Of a stretch of 64,000 nt of DNA, positions 43,287-52,424 are shown in pieces (the stretch's first letter is position 1; each line of letters opens with the position of its first letter). Location of the stretch: assembly GCA_902542235.1 (NCBI GenBank), contig CACBTT010000008.1, positions 1 to 64,000 on the forward strand, written 5' to 3'. The notes below the pieces were generated by a model. It was not told the origin of the DNA. It saw only the letters and a program-made list of their open reading frames with translations, and did no database searches. Source of the stretch: an uncultured Pelagibacteraceae bacterium (lineage in GTDB: Bacteria; Pseudomonadota; Alphaproteobacteria; Pelagibacterales; Pelagibacteraceae). The position numbers were made by a program, and so were the translations under genes.

Positions 43287-44828
43287 ATGAGTAAAGAAAA
43301 AACAGTAAAAAACTCATTCAAAGATTTTGCCCAAAAAAATGGTGACTATTACAGTAGAGTATTTGGCTTAATTCAAAGAAACCAATTAAAATTATATCAT
43401 ATTAACTTCTCAGCCCTTTTAGGAGGTTTCTTTTGGTGTGCTTTAAGAGGAAACTGGTTTCTTTTCTTTCTAAGTTCATTTTTAGATTTAATAGCTGCAG
43501 TAAATATTACTTTATATTTTAGATATGGCGCAGGTATTGAACAAGCAATATTGGATAAAAAAGATTTTTTGGTTGATAGATACTCAACATGGCAAGATAG
43601 TTCTTTAGTTTACGCAATTATAACTATTATCCTAGGTCGAATATTAATTGGTTGGTTAGCAGATAGAGTTTACATTAAACAATTTGATAAGTGGCAAATA
43701 AGTAAAAAAACATCTTCAGGTGTAAATTTCTCGAGACTTATAAACGTATTTTTAGTTTTAGCATTAATTTGGCCTTTAACATTATATAGATCATCACAAT
43801 TCGCTCCTGATGAAAGAACTTGTATCAAACAACATAGAGCAATGGAAAAAGGTGCAGAAATATCTTTTAAAAAAAGATTTGATTGTTTCTTTATATCTGA
43901 ATTTCCTATTTTAATTTGGATAGACAGACCTGTTAAAGTCAGCTATCCGAGAAATGAGGATGGCACTAGATATGTAAAGAAAAAACCTCCAAGAGAAGGA
44001 ATGCCTACAATTACTCTTAATAAATATGTTTCACAAAAAATTGAAGAAAAAGTTGGTTATTTAACTGCATTTCACGGATATGTTTTTGATGCTGCAACAG
44101 ATGGAATAAGGTCATTATTAAAGGGGATATCGGCTTTATTTGTTGGAACACCATGGATAATCACAGGAGGAATATTTTTACTTGTAGCTCATAAGATTGC
44201 AGGATTTAGAGTTACCATGTTTGTAGCATTTGCACTGATCTATCTCGCCTTATTTGGTTTTTGGAATACAGCAATGGATACTATGGCTTTAGTATTAACT
44301 GCTACTTTAATATGTTGTGCTATTGGACTGCCTTTAGGGGTTTTGGTTGGAAAATCAAATCGAGCTGAAACAATTACAAGGCCTATTCTAGATGTTATGC
44401 AAACGATTCCATCATTTGTATATTTGATACCAGCAGTTGCTTTTTTCTCAGTTGGAAAACCACCAGGAATTATTGCAACTGTAATATTTGCAATGCCTCC
44501 TATAGTAAGATTAACAGCTTTAGGAATTAGACAAGTTCCATCAGAAATTAAAGAAGCAGCTCTTGCTTTTGGTTCTACAGAAAGACAATTATTATATAGT
44601 GTTGAGTTACCACTTGCCCTTCCCTCTATAATGGCTGGTATAAATCAAGTAGTCATGATGTGTTTATCAATGGTCGTTATTGCTGCTTTAATTGGTGCGG
44701 GAGGAATGGGTCTAATAGTTGTTGAGGCTTTAGCGAACACAAAAATTGGAAGAGGAATTTTGGCAGGTCTTGCAATTGCTTTTATAGCTATGATTATTGA
44801 TAGAGTGGTACAGAAAGCTACAAAATAA
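43287..44828 (+). CDS. OpuA/ProW-type ABC importer permease
   Basis: This 513-residue inner-membrane protein has a C-terminal permease domain of the glycine betaine/proline betaine class. TLICCAIGLPLGVLVGKSNR (about 348-367) is followed by DVMQTIPSFVYLIPAVAFFS and the ATPase-contact loop ALAFGSTERQLLYSVELP near residue 422. The N-terminal 250 residues hold two to four extra helices and soluble loops, longer than usual ProW. The binding-protein gene follows after 72 bp. No ATPase gene is adjacent, so it must use one encoded elsewhere. Its position after hpsN leaves open whether it imports betaine-like osmolytes or a sulfonate. Confidence 0.88.
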   Translation: MSKEKTVKNSFKDFAQKNGDYYSRVFGLIQRNQLKLYHINFSALLGGFFWCALRGNWFLFFLSSFLDLIAAVNITLYFRYGAGIEQAILDKKDFLVDRYSTWQDSSLVYAIITIILGRILIGWLADRVYIKQFDKWQISKKTSSGVNFSRLINVFLVLALIWPLTLYRSSQFAPDERTCIKQHRAMEKGAEISFKKRFDCFFISEFPILIWIDRPVKVSYPRNEDGTRYVKKKPPREGMPTITLNKYVSQKIEEKVGYLTAFHGYVFDAATDGIRSLLKGISALFVGTPWIITGGIFLLVAHKIAGFRVTMFVAFALIYLALFGFWNTAMDTMALVLTATLICCAIGLPLGVLVGKSNRAETITRPILDVMQTIPSFVYLIPAVAFFSVGKPPGIIATVIFAMPPIVRLTALGIRQVPSEIKEAALAFGSTERQLLYSVELPLALPSIMAGINQVVMMCLSMVVIAALIGAGGMGLIVVEALANTKIGRGILAGLAIAFIAMIIDRVVQKATK

Positions 44829-44900
44829 TAGAAAAATAGTATTTGATTATCATTTTTAAAAATTAGATAATTCTTTCGTTAAATTACAAGAGAGGGAAAA

Positions 44901-45857
44901 ATGAAAAAACTAATATTAGGTTTAATATTTTCTTCAATAATGCTTGTTACAACTTCAGCTAAAGCTGCAGGTGAGAAAGTAATGATCTCAGACTTAAGTT
45001 GGACTGGTGCAAAAGTTATTGGACACATTATTAAAGCTGTCATTAATGGACCTCTGAATTCTGAAGCAGAAATTGTTCAGGGATTATCAGATGGTAACTT
45101 GATAATGGCTGGAATGGATAAAGGTGACGGAAAAATTGATGTTTATACAGATTTGTGGATGCCGAATAGACAAGGTATTTGGGATCAATATATTGATGGA
45201 AACAAAACTGTAGCTGTCAACACACCTTATAAAGGAACTCAAGATATGTATGTTCCTGCATTTTTAAAAAGCAAAGTTCCAGATGTTGCAGCAATGAAAG
45301 ATCCAAACGTTGCAGCGATGTTTGATACAGACGGCAATGGTAAGGGTGAGTACTGGGCTGGTGATGCTGGATGGAAATCTACAAAAATGTGGCAAGTTAA
45401 ATTTAAAAGTTATGGTTTAACTGACCTTTGGGAACCAAATATTATTCCACAAGATACATTTAAAGCACAATTAAAAGATGCAATTGATAACCAAAAACCA
45501 ATATTATTTTATTATTGGACTCCAGAATGGTTACATGCAGCGTATGATTTACATGAAATTGGTGAGCCTGCATACAGTGAAGGATGTGACTCAAATATGA
45601 ACTTGGATGCTGAGGATTGGTTAGAAGTATCAGAGTTTCCGTGCAAAAGTAGACAAGCAACTATTTATGTAGCTTATTCAAAATCTTTGGAAAAAAGAAA
45701 TCCAAAAGCTGCTAAATTCTTAAGTCAAATGGCTATGGACCCTAAAGTAATAAACCAATGGATATTAAAAGTTGGAAGAGATGAAATGGATGCTGACGAT
45801 ATGGCAGAAGAATGGGTTAAAAATAATATGGCTACAGTTAATAAGTGGATTAACTAA
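44901..45857 (+). CDS. OpuAC/ProX-type periplasmic substrate-binding protein
   Basis: This 318-residue binding protein has a signal peptide (LILGLIFSSIMLVTTSAKAA) and an OpuAC-type fold. Landmarks are MISDLSWTGAKVIGHIIK, DVYTDLWMPNRQGIWDQYI and PILFYYWTPEWLHAAYDLHE. The tryptophan/tyrosine-rich segments are where an aromatic box for quaternary amines would be found. An AGAGAGGG ribosome site precedes it. It pairs with the permease upstream; a hairpin terminator follows. Ligands could be glycine betaine, DMSP, proline betaine or related compounds. Confidence 0.88.
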   Translation: MKKLILGLIFSSIMLVTTSAKAAGEKVMISDLSWTGAKVIGHIIKAVINGPLNSEAEIVQGLSDGNLIMAGMDKGDGKIDVYTDLWMPNRQGIWDQYIDGNKTVAVNTPYKGTQDMYVPAFLKSKVPDVAAMKDPNVAAMFDTDGNGKGEYWAGDAGWKSTKMWQVKFKSYGLTDLWEPNIIPQDTFKAQLKDAIDNQKPILFYYWTPEWLHAAYDLHEIGEPAYSEGCDSNMNLDAEDWLEVSEFPCKSRQATIYVAYSKSLEKRNPKAAKFLSQMAMDPKVINQWILKVGRDEMDADDMAEEWVKNNMATVNKWIN

Positions 45858-45867
45858 AACATTTACT

Positions 45868-45891
45868 ATGAGGTCGTGAAAACGGCCTCAT
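45868..45891. terminator. Terminator hairpin between the OpuAC-type gene and the convergent NTF2-fold gene
   Basis: A 10-bp stem (ATGAGGTCGT / ACGGCCTCAT with one G-U pair) closed by a GAAA tetraloop lies 10 bases after the binding-protein stop and six bases beyond the stop of the convergent gene. It can serve both strands, though T-tracts are short. Confidence 0.75.
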
Positions 45892-45896
45892 AACTT

Positions 45897-46985
45897 TCAA
45901 TCATTTTTAATTTTTTCAAATACATCTATACCAATTTGCTTTAAAATATGGACTATATCAATAGGCACCCAGTTCTCTCTAATTAATCCTTCATCGTGAT
46001 GATAAAAATCCATTACTCTCATTACAACATCTTGATTGTCAGCTGTATATCCAAGCCAATCATTTGATCCATACTTTGCCTTTAAACTATGCCATCCACC
46101 ACATAGAGAAAATTTTCCGTCTCCAATTTCGCAATAATGTCCTAATTCCCAATAATTTCTCTCAGAAAATGATTTTCTAAAAGGTAGCTGATGCATATCT
46201 ACAAATCCTTCTAATGACCTCGATGTTCCAATTCCACAAGGACCGTACCAAATCATATCTTTGTGCCAAAACTCTTTTTGAGGATGATTTATTAACCTTT
46301 GTCTTAATTCATCTTTAGAAATATTTTCTTTCTCAGGTTTAATATCTAAACTTCTATTCATGCTCAAAGCCTGTTGTAATGAATGTTTAGATTTACTCAT
46401 GTCTTCTTCAAAAAAATTTACTCCATCTGTATTAAACGGAGGTAACCATGCTCCTTCGGATCCTCTTGACAGATTAATAACCCATTTGTCAGCTTGTCTT
46501 AAAAAATCCATCACATCAATTAAGATATGACTTTCAATAATTCTTTCATTTTTAATTTCATGAATTTCACAACATTTAAGATTTATCATTTTAAAATTTG
46601 GCTTTATACCTAACCATGGCTTTAAAAAGAAACCTGATAAAGTAGAATAAGAACCAACTTGGACTTTGTCTCTAAAAGAGCCTCCAAGGATGATATTTTC
46701 TCTTCTTTCGATGTCTGGAAATGCATCAAATAAAGGATTCCAAAATTTTTCTATAAAATTATCTATGCCATTAAATTCATTTAATGGTTCAAAACAATTA
46801 ACTTTGATATCTTTGTCAAATATGTTTAGTAAATTTTTTTTAAGATTAATCTTTTTTAATCCATAAATATTTCTAAAATTCTCAATAACAAATTTTTTAT
46901 TATTTAAGTTTTGGATAGGTGTAATTTCTACATCTTCAATGTTTTTCTTAATTTTAAGACCTGTATCAAATTGTTCTATTTGCAT
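45897..46985 (-). CDS. Two-domain NTF2/SnoaL-fold protein
   Basis: This soluble protein of 362 residues starts at the ATG at 46985; an upstream start at 47045 would overlap the divergent bicupin gene. Two SnoaL-like segments can be seen. The first half contains FIEKFWNPLFDAFPDIERRE, as in ester cyclase/SnoaL proteins, and ERIIESHILIDVMDFLRQ. The second half has EFWHKDMIWYGPCGIGTSRS and ENWVPIDIVHILKQIG. SnoaL-like proteins catalyse cyclisation, hydrolysis or isomerisation, often without cofactors. It is divergent from a cluster with a bicupin and another double NTF2 protein, so a common pathway is likely. The substrate is unknown. Confidence 0.8.
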   Translation of the reverse strand: MQIEQFDTGLKIKKNIEDVEITPIQNLNNKKFVIENFRNIYGLKKINLKKNLLNIFDKDIKVNCFEPLNEFNGIDNFIEKFWNPLFDAFPDIERRENIILGGSFRDKVQVGSYSTLSGFFLKPWLGIKPNFKMINLKCCEIHEIKNERIIESHILIDVMDFLRQADKWVINLSRGSEGAWLPPFNTDGVNFFEEDMSKSKHSLQQALSMNRSLDIKPEKENISKDELRQRLINHPQKEFWHKDMIWYGPCGIGTSRSLEGFVDMHQLPFRKSFSERNYWELGHYCEIGDGKFSLCGGWHSLKAKYGSNDWLGYTADNQDVVMRVMDFYHHDEGLIRENWVPIDIVHILKQIGIDVFEKIKND

Positions 46986-47026
46986 AAATTGCAATTTATA
47001 TTTAAATAGAGATAAATAACAAGAAT

Positions 47027-47965
47027 ATGATTGATAGATTGGCAAAATTTAATGAGCTCGTTCCGAGTAGCCTTCCTTTTGTAGAGGGTAGATTAGAAGG
47101 TCATAAAGAGAGAAAAAATTATACAATTATTGGACGTGGTGTAGCTGAAGACACCAAACAACTAATAAAAATACAGTCTTTACATGGGTATAATTTAGGA
47201 GCAGTGAGTGCTATGCCAAAAAATGGATCTGGTCTTCACAGTCATACTACGGCTGAAGTATTTGTAATTTACTCAGGTAAATGGAGATTTTATTGGGGTG
47301 CTGATGGAAAACAAGAAACAATATTAGAAGCCGGCGATATAATTTCAATGCCTATAAATATGTTCAGAGCATTTGAAAATGTTGGAGATAAAGAAAGTTT
47401 GATGTTTGTTGTATTAGGCGGAGATGATCCTGGTATAATAACATGGGTTCCAGAAATTTTAAAAAAGGCAAAAGAGACAGGTATGGCATTGCTTGATGAT
47501 AATTCGTTAATAGATTTAAAAAAAGTTGGAGTGCCTAAAGGTAGAAAGATGATCGAGCCTATCACTCGAGATGAATTAGAAAGATTTGATAATTATTTGC
47601 CAGAAGAATTAGAAAAAAATATTTATAGAAATAAACAAAACAATATTAGCGATGAAGTTAATGGTATTAAATTATATCAAGTATTAGGAAAAAAATTTAA
47701 TAAAAAAAATTATGAACCTTCAATCAAACAAGATACTGGATTTAATTTAACAACATTAAATTCTAAATCTGGTGAAATTAAAGGCATTGAATGTATAAAG
47801 CCTACTGTTCTTTTTGCTCAAGAAGGTAATTGGAAAATAGTAATAGGAAACTCAAATATAAAATTAGAAAAAGGAGATACTTTTTCAGTTCCTTTGAATA
47901 GCAAAATAGATATCTCTTGTAATAATTCAGAAATTAGTATTTTAAATTTTGTTAGTCAGATCTAA
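47027..47965 (+). CDS. Bicupin protein
   Basis: The protein has 312 residues with two cupin domains. The first has GLHSHTTAEVFVIYSGKWRF (about 65-84), giving two histidines and a glutamate as metal ligands, and DIISMPINMFRAFENVG, where the usual last histidine is a phenylalanine or arginine. The second domain (about 215-312) includes EGNWKIVIGNSNIKLEKGDT and FSVPLNSKIDI and lacks clear metal ligands. It resembles quercetinase-like or oxalate/gentisate-type cupins but no function can be named. Its stop overlaps the next ATG, so it is translated together with the double NTF2 protein. Confidence 0.82.
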   Translation: MIDRLAKFNELVPSSLPFVEGRLEGHKERKNYTIIGRGVAEDTKQLIKIQSLHGYNLGAVSAMPKNGSGLHSHTTAEVFVIYSGKWRFYWGADGKQETILEAGDIISMPINMFRAFENVGDKESLMFVVLGGDDPGIITWVPEILKKAKETGMALLDDNSLIDLKKVGVPKGRKMIEPITRDELERFDNYLPEELEKNIYRNKQNNISDEVNGIKLYQVLGKKFNKKNYEPSIKQDTGFNLTTLNSKSGEIKGIECIKPTVLFAQEGNWKIVIGNSNIKLEKGDTFSVPLNSKIDISCNNSEISILNFVSQI

Positions 47966-48924
47966 TGAAAGGATTTGATAGTAATTATAAAAATTTAACT
48001 GATTACATTTTAAAAATTACTAAACAAATTTGGGAAGGGAAAGATGTCGACTCGATATCTAAATATTATTCAGAGAATATCCCTGTAAGATCACCCTTTG
48101 GAATAACCTATGGTTTTAAACCTGTCATTGATGCAACTTACAAAACTTTAGACGAATTTCCAGACAGACAATTATTAGGTGAAGATGTAATTTGGAGTGG
48201 AAATGACGATGAAGGATATCATTCATCTCACAGAATTCTGAGTAAAGCTACACATTTAAATGACGGGTATTACGGAAAAAAAACAGGAAACAAAATTGTT
48301 TATAGAGTTATAGCTGACTGTGCATGTAAAAATAATCAGGTTTATGATGAGTGGATTGTGAGAGATCAAGGTGCAATGGTTCGACAGCTAGGTTATACAC
48401 CCGAGCAATTTGCAAGGCATTTAATTGATAAAGAAGGTGGGATATCTAAAGCTATCAAAGTTTTTAATAGATCTTCTGATAAAAAGTCAGATTATACTCC
48501 AGTAAAAGTTAATGAAGTTTCATCAGGTTATATATATTCCAATATTTTAAAGAAAATATTTAACAATAATTATGATTTTGAAGATTATGATAGAGCAGCC
48601 TGTCTATTTTGGCCAAGTAATAAAGTTGGAAATGGCAGTGAAGATATAATTAAATATTGGAGCTCTTTAAAAAATATATTTTCTGAAATAAAGTTTACAA
48701 TCGAACATGTTGCATCATTAGATGAAAAAAATAACAATCAAAAAGCTACAATCAGATGGTTTTTAAGCGGTAAGCACTCTAAAGACAGTGAAGAATTTGG
48801 GAAAAAGACTGACAAAGATTTATTTATAATGGGTATAAATCATGCAGAATTAAGAGATGATAAAATAATAAGAGAATGGGTATTGTTTGATGAAGTGGCT
48901 ATTTGGAAACAAATATTAATGTAA
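47965..48924 (+). CDS. Second two-domain NTF2/SnoaL-fold protein
   Basis: This soluble 319-residue protein has a tandem NTF2-like architecture. The first domain starts ILKITKQIWEGKDVDSISKY and includes YDEWIVRDQGAMVRQLGYTP. The second contains ACLFWPSNKVGNGSEDIIKY, ATIRWFLSGKHS and IREWVLFDEVAIWKQIL. The closing WVLFDEVAIWKQI resembles the end of the divergent double-domain protein (WVPIDIVHILKQI), so the two are probably homologues split between strands. It is coupled to the bicupin upstream and directly followed by the MetE-like gene. Confidence 0.8.
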   Translation: MKGFDSNYKNLTDYILKITKQIWEGKDVDSISKYYSENIPVRSPFGITYGFKPVIDATYKTLDEFPDRQLLGEDVIWSGNDDEGYHSSHRILSKATHLNDGYYGKKTGNKIVYRVIADCACKNNQVYDEWIVRDQGAMVRQLGYTPEQFARHLIDKEGGISKAIKVFNRSSDKKSDYTPVKVNEVSSGYIYSNILKKIFNNNYDFEDYDRAACLFWPSNKVGNGSEDIIKYWSSLKNIFSEIKFTIEHVASLDEKNNNQKATIRWFLSGKHSKDSEEFGKKTDKDLFIMGINHAELRDDKIIREWVLFDEVAIWKQILM

Positions 48925-48929
48925 AAACT

Positions 48930-50057
48930 ATGGATAAAATTAAAACCACACATGTTGGAAGTCTGCCAAGATCAAAAAAGCTATCTGAGATACTATTTAA
49001 AAAAGATAAAAATGAATTATTTGATCAAGGAGAACTTGATAAGATAATTGAAGAAGATGTAAACAAAATTGTAAAAAAACAAATTGATATCGGAATTGAC
49101 ATTATAAGTGATGGTGAAATGTCAAAAATAAGTTACGCTACCTACGTCAAGGATCGATTACATGGCTTTAGTGGTGAAAGCGAGAGAAGAGCTCCTAAAG
49201 ACTTAGATGATTTTCCATCATATAAAGAAAAAATTGCAAAATCAGGAGGCACACCTACTTATACAAGACCATGTTGTACTGCTGATTTAAAAATTAAAGA
49301 TACTCAGTCTCTTACTAAAGATATCAGTAATTTAAAATCTGCATTAAAAAAAAATAACCATTCTCAAGGATTTATAAACTCTGCATCACCAGGAGTAATT
49401 TCAAATTTCCTTCCAAACAAATTCTATAAAAATGATGATAAGTATTTAGAGGCATTATCAAAAATGATGAAAACTGAATACGATGAAATAACAAAAAATG
49501 ATTTATTATTGCAAATTGATTGCCCAGATCTTGCACTTGCAAGACATATGACTTTTAAAAATGTATCAGATGAGGAATTTTTAGTAAGAGCTGAAAAACA
49601 AATCGAATGTCTTAATGAAGCAATCAAAGATATTGATGCCTCTAAGTTGAGAATGCATATCTGCTGGGGAAATTATGAAGGACCACATATTCACGATATT
49701 GGATTAGAAAAAATATTACCTATTGCTTTAAAAGCAAATATCCAAACTTATTTAATTGAAGCCTCGAACCCAAGACATGCTCATGAATGGAAGGTATTTG
49801 AGAACATAAAACTTCCTAATGACAAAGTAATAGTTCCTGGTGTAATAGACTCAACCTCAAACTTTGTAGAGCATGAAGAGTTAGTAAAAAATAGAATAAT
49901 TCAGTATTCAAAAGTAATTGATAAAAACCAATTAATGGCTGGAAGTGATTGTGGATTTAGTACTTTTGCTGGCTTTGGAAATGTTGATGAAAATATTGTT
50001 TACAAAAAATTTGAATCTTTGGTCGCAGGTGCAGAGCTTGCGTCAAATGCGATTTAA
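48930..50057 (+). CDS. Cobalamin-independent methionine synthase (MetE) core-like methyltransferase
   Basis: This 375-residue TIM-barrel protein matches the catalytic half of MetE but lacks its N-terminal domain. TTHVGSLPRSKKL opens it, IGIDIISDGEMSKISYATYV follows near residue 60. The zinc ligands appear intact: His and Cys in LRMHICWGNYEGPH, Glu in YLIEASNPRHAHEW and Cys in MAGSDCGFSTFAG. The start is set at the ATG at 48930, after the preceding stop; a longer frame overlaps that gene. Related stand-alone proteins demethylate or thiolate small substrates rather than making methionine from folate. The cupin/NTF2 neighbours suggest a breakdown pathway for an unknown compound. Confidence 0.82.
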   Translation: MDKIKTTHVGSLPRSKKLSEILFKKDKNELFDQGELDKIIEEDVNKIVKKQIDIGIDIISDGEMSKISYATYVKDRLHGFSGESERRAPKDLDDFPSYKEKIAKSGGTPTYTRPCCTADLKIKDTQSLTKDISNLKSALKKNNHSQGFINSASPGVISNFLPNKFYKNDDKYLEALSKMMKTEYDEITKNDLLLQIDCPDLALARHMTFKNVSDEEFLVRAEKQIECLNEAIKDIDASKLRMHICWGNYEGPHIHDIGLEKILPIALKANIQTYLIEASNPRHAHEWKVFENIKLPNDKVIVPGVIDSTSNFVEHEELVKNRIIQYSKVIDKNQLMAGSDCGFSTFAGFGNVDENIVYKKFESLVAGAELASNAI

Positions 50058-50130
50058 AAACTACTTTTAAATTCCCTAAGGAATATATATCCTTTCACCC
50101 ATAAATTTAAATTTAATGAGGGAAACAAAT

Positions 50131-51351
50131 ATGAAAAAAATATTAATATCTTTATTGTTTCTTCTTTTTGGAACTTCTGTTTACGCAGATTGTAACATTA
50201 AGAGTGGATCAATAAATATTTTAGCTAATGATTTTCCAGCTTTAAGAACTTTCGTGGAAACAGCTAAAGGATGTAAAGGAAGTGCGGATTTTAAAGTCAC
50301 ACACTCATCTGAGCACAATAAAATTGCTGTGCCAGCTCTAACTGCAAATCCATCAGAGTTTTCTGCAAGAATTGCAGCAAATAGCTCTATAGTTCCTTTA
50401 ATGAACCAAGATTTAATTAGACCACTTGATGATCTTGTTAAGAAATATGGAAAAGGAATACAAGACTCTCAATTGATAACAATTGATGGAAAAATAATGG
50501 CAGTTGCTTTTATGGCAAATACTCAGCACTTATATTACAGAGAAGATGTTTTAAAAGAATTGGGTATAGCTATTCCTAAAACATATGAGGAAGTAGTTGC
50601 GGCATCAGAAAAAATAAGAGCATCTGGTAAAATGCAATATCCTTACGCAGCAGCATACAAAGCTGGTTGGAATTTAGCAGAAGAATTCGTTAACATGTAC
50701 ATTGGACATGGAGGAGAATTCTTTAAAGCAGGAACTGCTCAACCAAGCATTAACAATGCAAAAGGTGTAGCAACATTAAATATGCTAAAAAAATTAGCAG
50801 GTTTAAGTAACCCAGATTATTTAACTCACGATAGTGAAGCTATTAAAGTTGAATGGGAATCTGGAAATGTTGCATTAATGACTCTTTGGGCATCAAGATC
50901 AGGAACATTGCTTGATGATGATGGTGATGCAAAAATTACAGCTGCAACTAAATTAACTGGACCAGCAACAGTAGCTGGAGGAAACATACCAGCGGCGACT
51001 TTATGGTGGGACGGTTTCACATTAGCAAAAAATAGATCTGACGCTGATGCTGAAGCAACATTTAGAGCTTTGGCACACGCAGCTGCTAACAAAAAGATGG
51101 TTGCTGATGCAGCAGATCAAGCTGTTTGGTTAATTGAAGGTTTTAAACCTGGACCAAAATCAATTGGAGTTATCGAAGCTGTTAAAATGAAAGCTAAACC
51201 ATATCCAATGTTACCACAAATGGGTTTAATGCATGGTGCATTAGGAAGTGAGATTGTTGAATTTTTACAAGGTAAAGAGTCAGCAGAACAAGCTTTAAAA
51301 GATGTTGAAGCAGCTTACATGAGTAAAGCAAAAGAACAAGGCTTTCTATAA
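50131..51351 (+). CDS. Family 1 extracellular solute-binding protein (sugar-type ABC importer)
   Basis: This 406-residue secreted binding protein has a signal peptide (MKKILISLLFLLFGTSVYAD). The start at 50131 follows a GAGGG ribosome site; an upstream frame start adds five residues including that site. The mature protein has the family 1 pattern with KIAVPALTANPSEFSARIAA, LYYREDVLKELGIAIPKTYE and LWWDGFTLAKN near residue 300. It heads an operon with two permeases and a HAD-like gene and is followed by a hairpin. Family members bind sugars, sugar alcohols or glycerol phosphates. The ligand is unknown. Confidence 0.9.
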   Translation: MKKILISLLFLLFGTSVYADCNIKSGSINILANDFPALRTFVETAKGCKGSADFKVTHSSEHNKIAVPALTANPSEFSARIAANSSIVPLMNQDLIRPLDDLVKKYGKGIQDSQLITIDGKIMAVAFMANTQHLYYREDVLKELGIAIPKTYEEVVAASEKIRASGKMQYPYAAAYKAGWNLAEEFVNMYIGHGGEFFKAGTAQPSINNAKGVATLNMLKKLAGLSNPDYLTHDSEAIKVEWESGNVALMTLWASRSGTLLDDDGDAKITAATKLTGPATVAGGNIPAATLWWDGFTLAKNRSDADAEATFRALAHAAANKKMVADAADQAVWLIEGFKPGPKSIGVIEAVKMKAKPYPMLPQMGLMHGALGSEIVEFLQGKESAEQALKDVEAAYMSKAKEQGFL

Positions 51352-51363
51352 TCAATAAATTTT

Positions 51364-51386
51364 AAGTGGGGATAAAATCCCCACTT
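51364..51386 (+). terminator. Hairpin between the binding-protein and permease genes
   Basis: A 10-bp perfect stem (AAGTGGGGAT / ATCCCCACTT) with an AAA loop sits 12 bases after the binding-protein stop and 9 bases before the permease ATG. It lacks a T-run, so mRNA 3' end protection or partial termination is likely, giving more binding protein than permease. It also argues that the permease starts at 51396 and not at the upstream GTG inside the stem. Confidence 0.75.
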
Positions 51387-51395
51387 ATTACATTA

Positions 51396-52424
51396 ATGCC
51401 TAACAAAACTTTTTTTTGGTTTTTCTTGCCAACTGGATTGGCAATGATTTTATTTATAGGTCTTCCTATTATTTCAACAGGGATACAATCATTTTATGCG
51501 CAGCACGACCAAGTTGTTAAGGAAGTAAAAAAATGTGATCCTTTTGGATGTACAGTTTCTATAGTTGTTGACCAAGAAAAAACCTCTAAAATTCGAGAAG
51601 AAAAGCCTTTAGGAAAATTCAACGGATTTGGGACTTATGTCGATAGAAATCATCTTGCAATAGAAGAAATTGGAAAATTTTGGAATGAAACTAATAGTTT
51701 TGGGGAATTTGTAGATCAAGTTACCAATCTACCCTTTTACAAGGCTCTAATTTTTACTTTAACTTATTGTTTGTTTGTAACGCCTAACGTCTTACTTTTA
51801 GGTTTTATAATTGCATTAAGTCTTAATGCAGTAACTAGAAGAATTAGAGGACCATTAATATTTGGAACCATATTGCCGATGATTGTTACTCCATTGGTAG
51901 GTTCTTTAGTTTTATTTTGGATGATAGATGCAGAGGGGATTATTGGCGCGAATTTGCAAATGTTAATGGATGACCCTTATTTATCGTTAAAATCCTCAAA
52001 AACTCTTACTTGGATAACTATAATAATTTATGGAATTTGGCACCATTCACCATTTGCTTTTGTAGTATTTTATGCAGCTTTACAAACTGTTCCTCAAGAA
52101 CCTGTTGAAGCAGCTATTATTGATGGAGCATCAAGATGGCAGAGAGTAAGACATATTGTTTTGCCTCATATTTATCCTGTAGTTACATTTGTTGCTCTCA
52201 TTTCATTGATGGATAATTTTAGAGTTTTTGAGCCTATAATTGGTTTCAGTGCTGAAGGAAGCGCTCAATCTTTGTCTTGGTTAATTTATGATAACCTCGT
52301 TAATGAGGAAGTAATATTATTTGGTTCGGCCGCAGCCACCTCAATGATGACAATTGTTGGGATAGCCATACTTTTAGCGCCAGTTTTAATAAGAACATGG
52401 AAGGAATTTAGGACAGCGAGATAA
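51396..52424 (+). CDS. Sugar-type ABC importer permease, first subunit (MalF/UgpA-like)
   Basis: This 342-residue inner-membrane protein has six to seven helices, beginning FFWFFLPTGLAMILFIGLP. A periplasmic loop (residues about 40-110) separates helix 1 from the rest. The ATPase-contact loop is EAAIIDGASRWQRVRHIVLP near residue 238. The start is placed after the hairpin. The second permease begins right after its stop. No ATPase gene follows, so a shared MsmK/UgpC-type ATPase elsewhere is needed. Confidence 0.9.
   Translation: MPNKTFFWFFLPTGLAMILFIGLPIISTGIQSFYAQHDQVVKEVKKCDPFGCTVSIVVDQEKTSKIREEKPLGKFNGFGTYVDRNHLAIEEIGKFWNETNSFGEFVDQVTNLPFYKALIFTLTYCLFVTPNVLLLGFIIALSLNAVTRRIRGPLIFGTILPMIVTPLVGSLVLFWMIDAEGIIGANLQMLMDDPYLSLKSSKTLTWITIIIYGIWHHSPFAFVVFYAALQTVPQEPVEAAIIDGASRWQRVRHIVLPHIYPVVTFVALISLMDNFRVFEPIIGFSAEGSAQSLSWLIYDNLVNEEVILFGSAAATSMMTIVGIAILLAPVLIRTWKEFRTAR

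Noticed and set aside
50070-50096. Short alternative dyads after the MetE-like gene (ATTCC/GGAAT and AAGGA/TCCTT)
   Set aside because: Stems of five base pairs without a T-tract are too weak to call a terminator in such AT-rich DNA.
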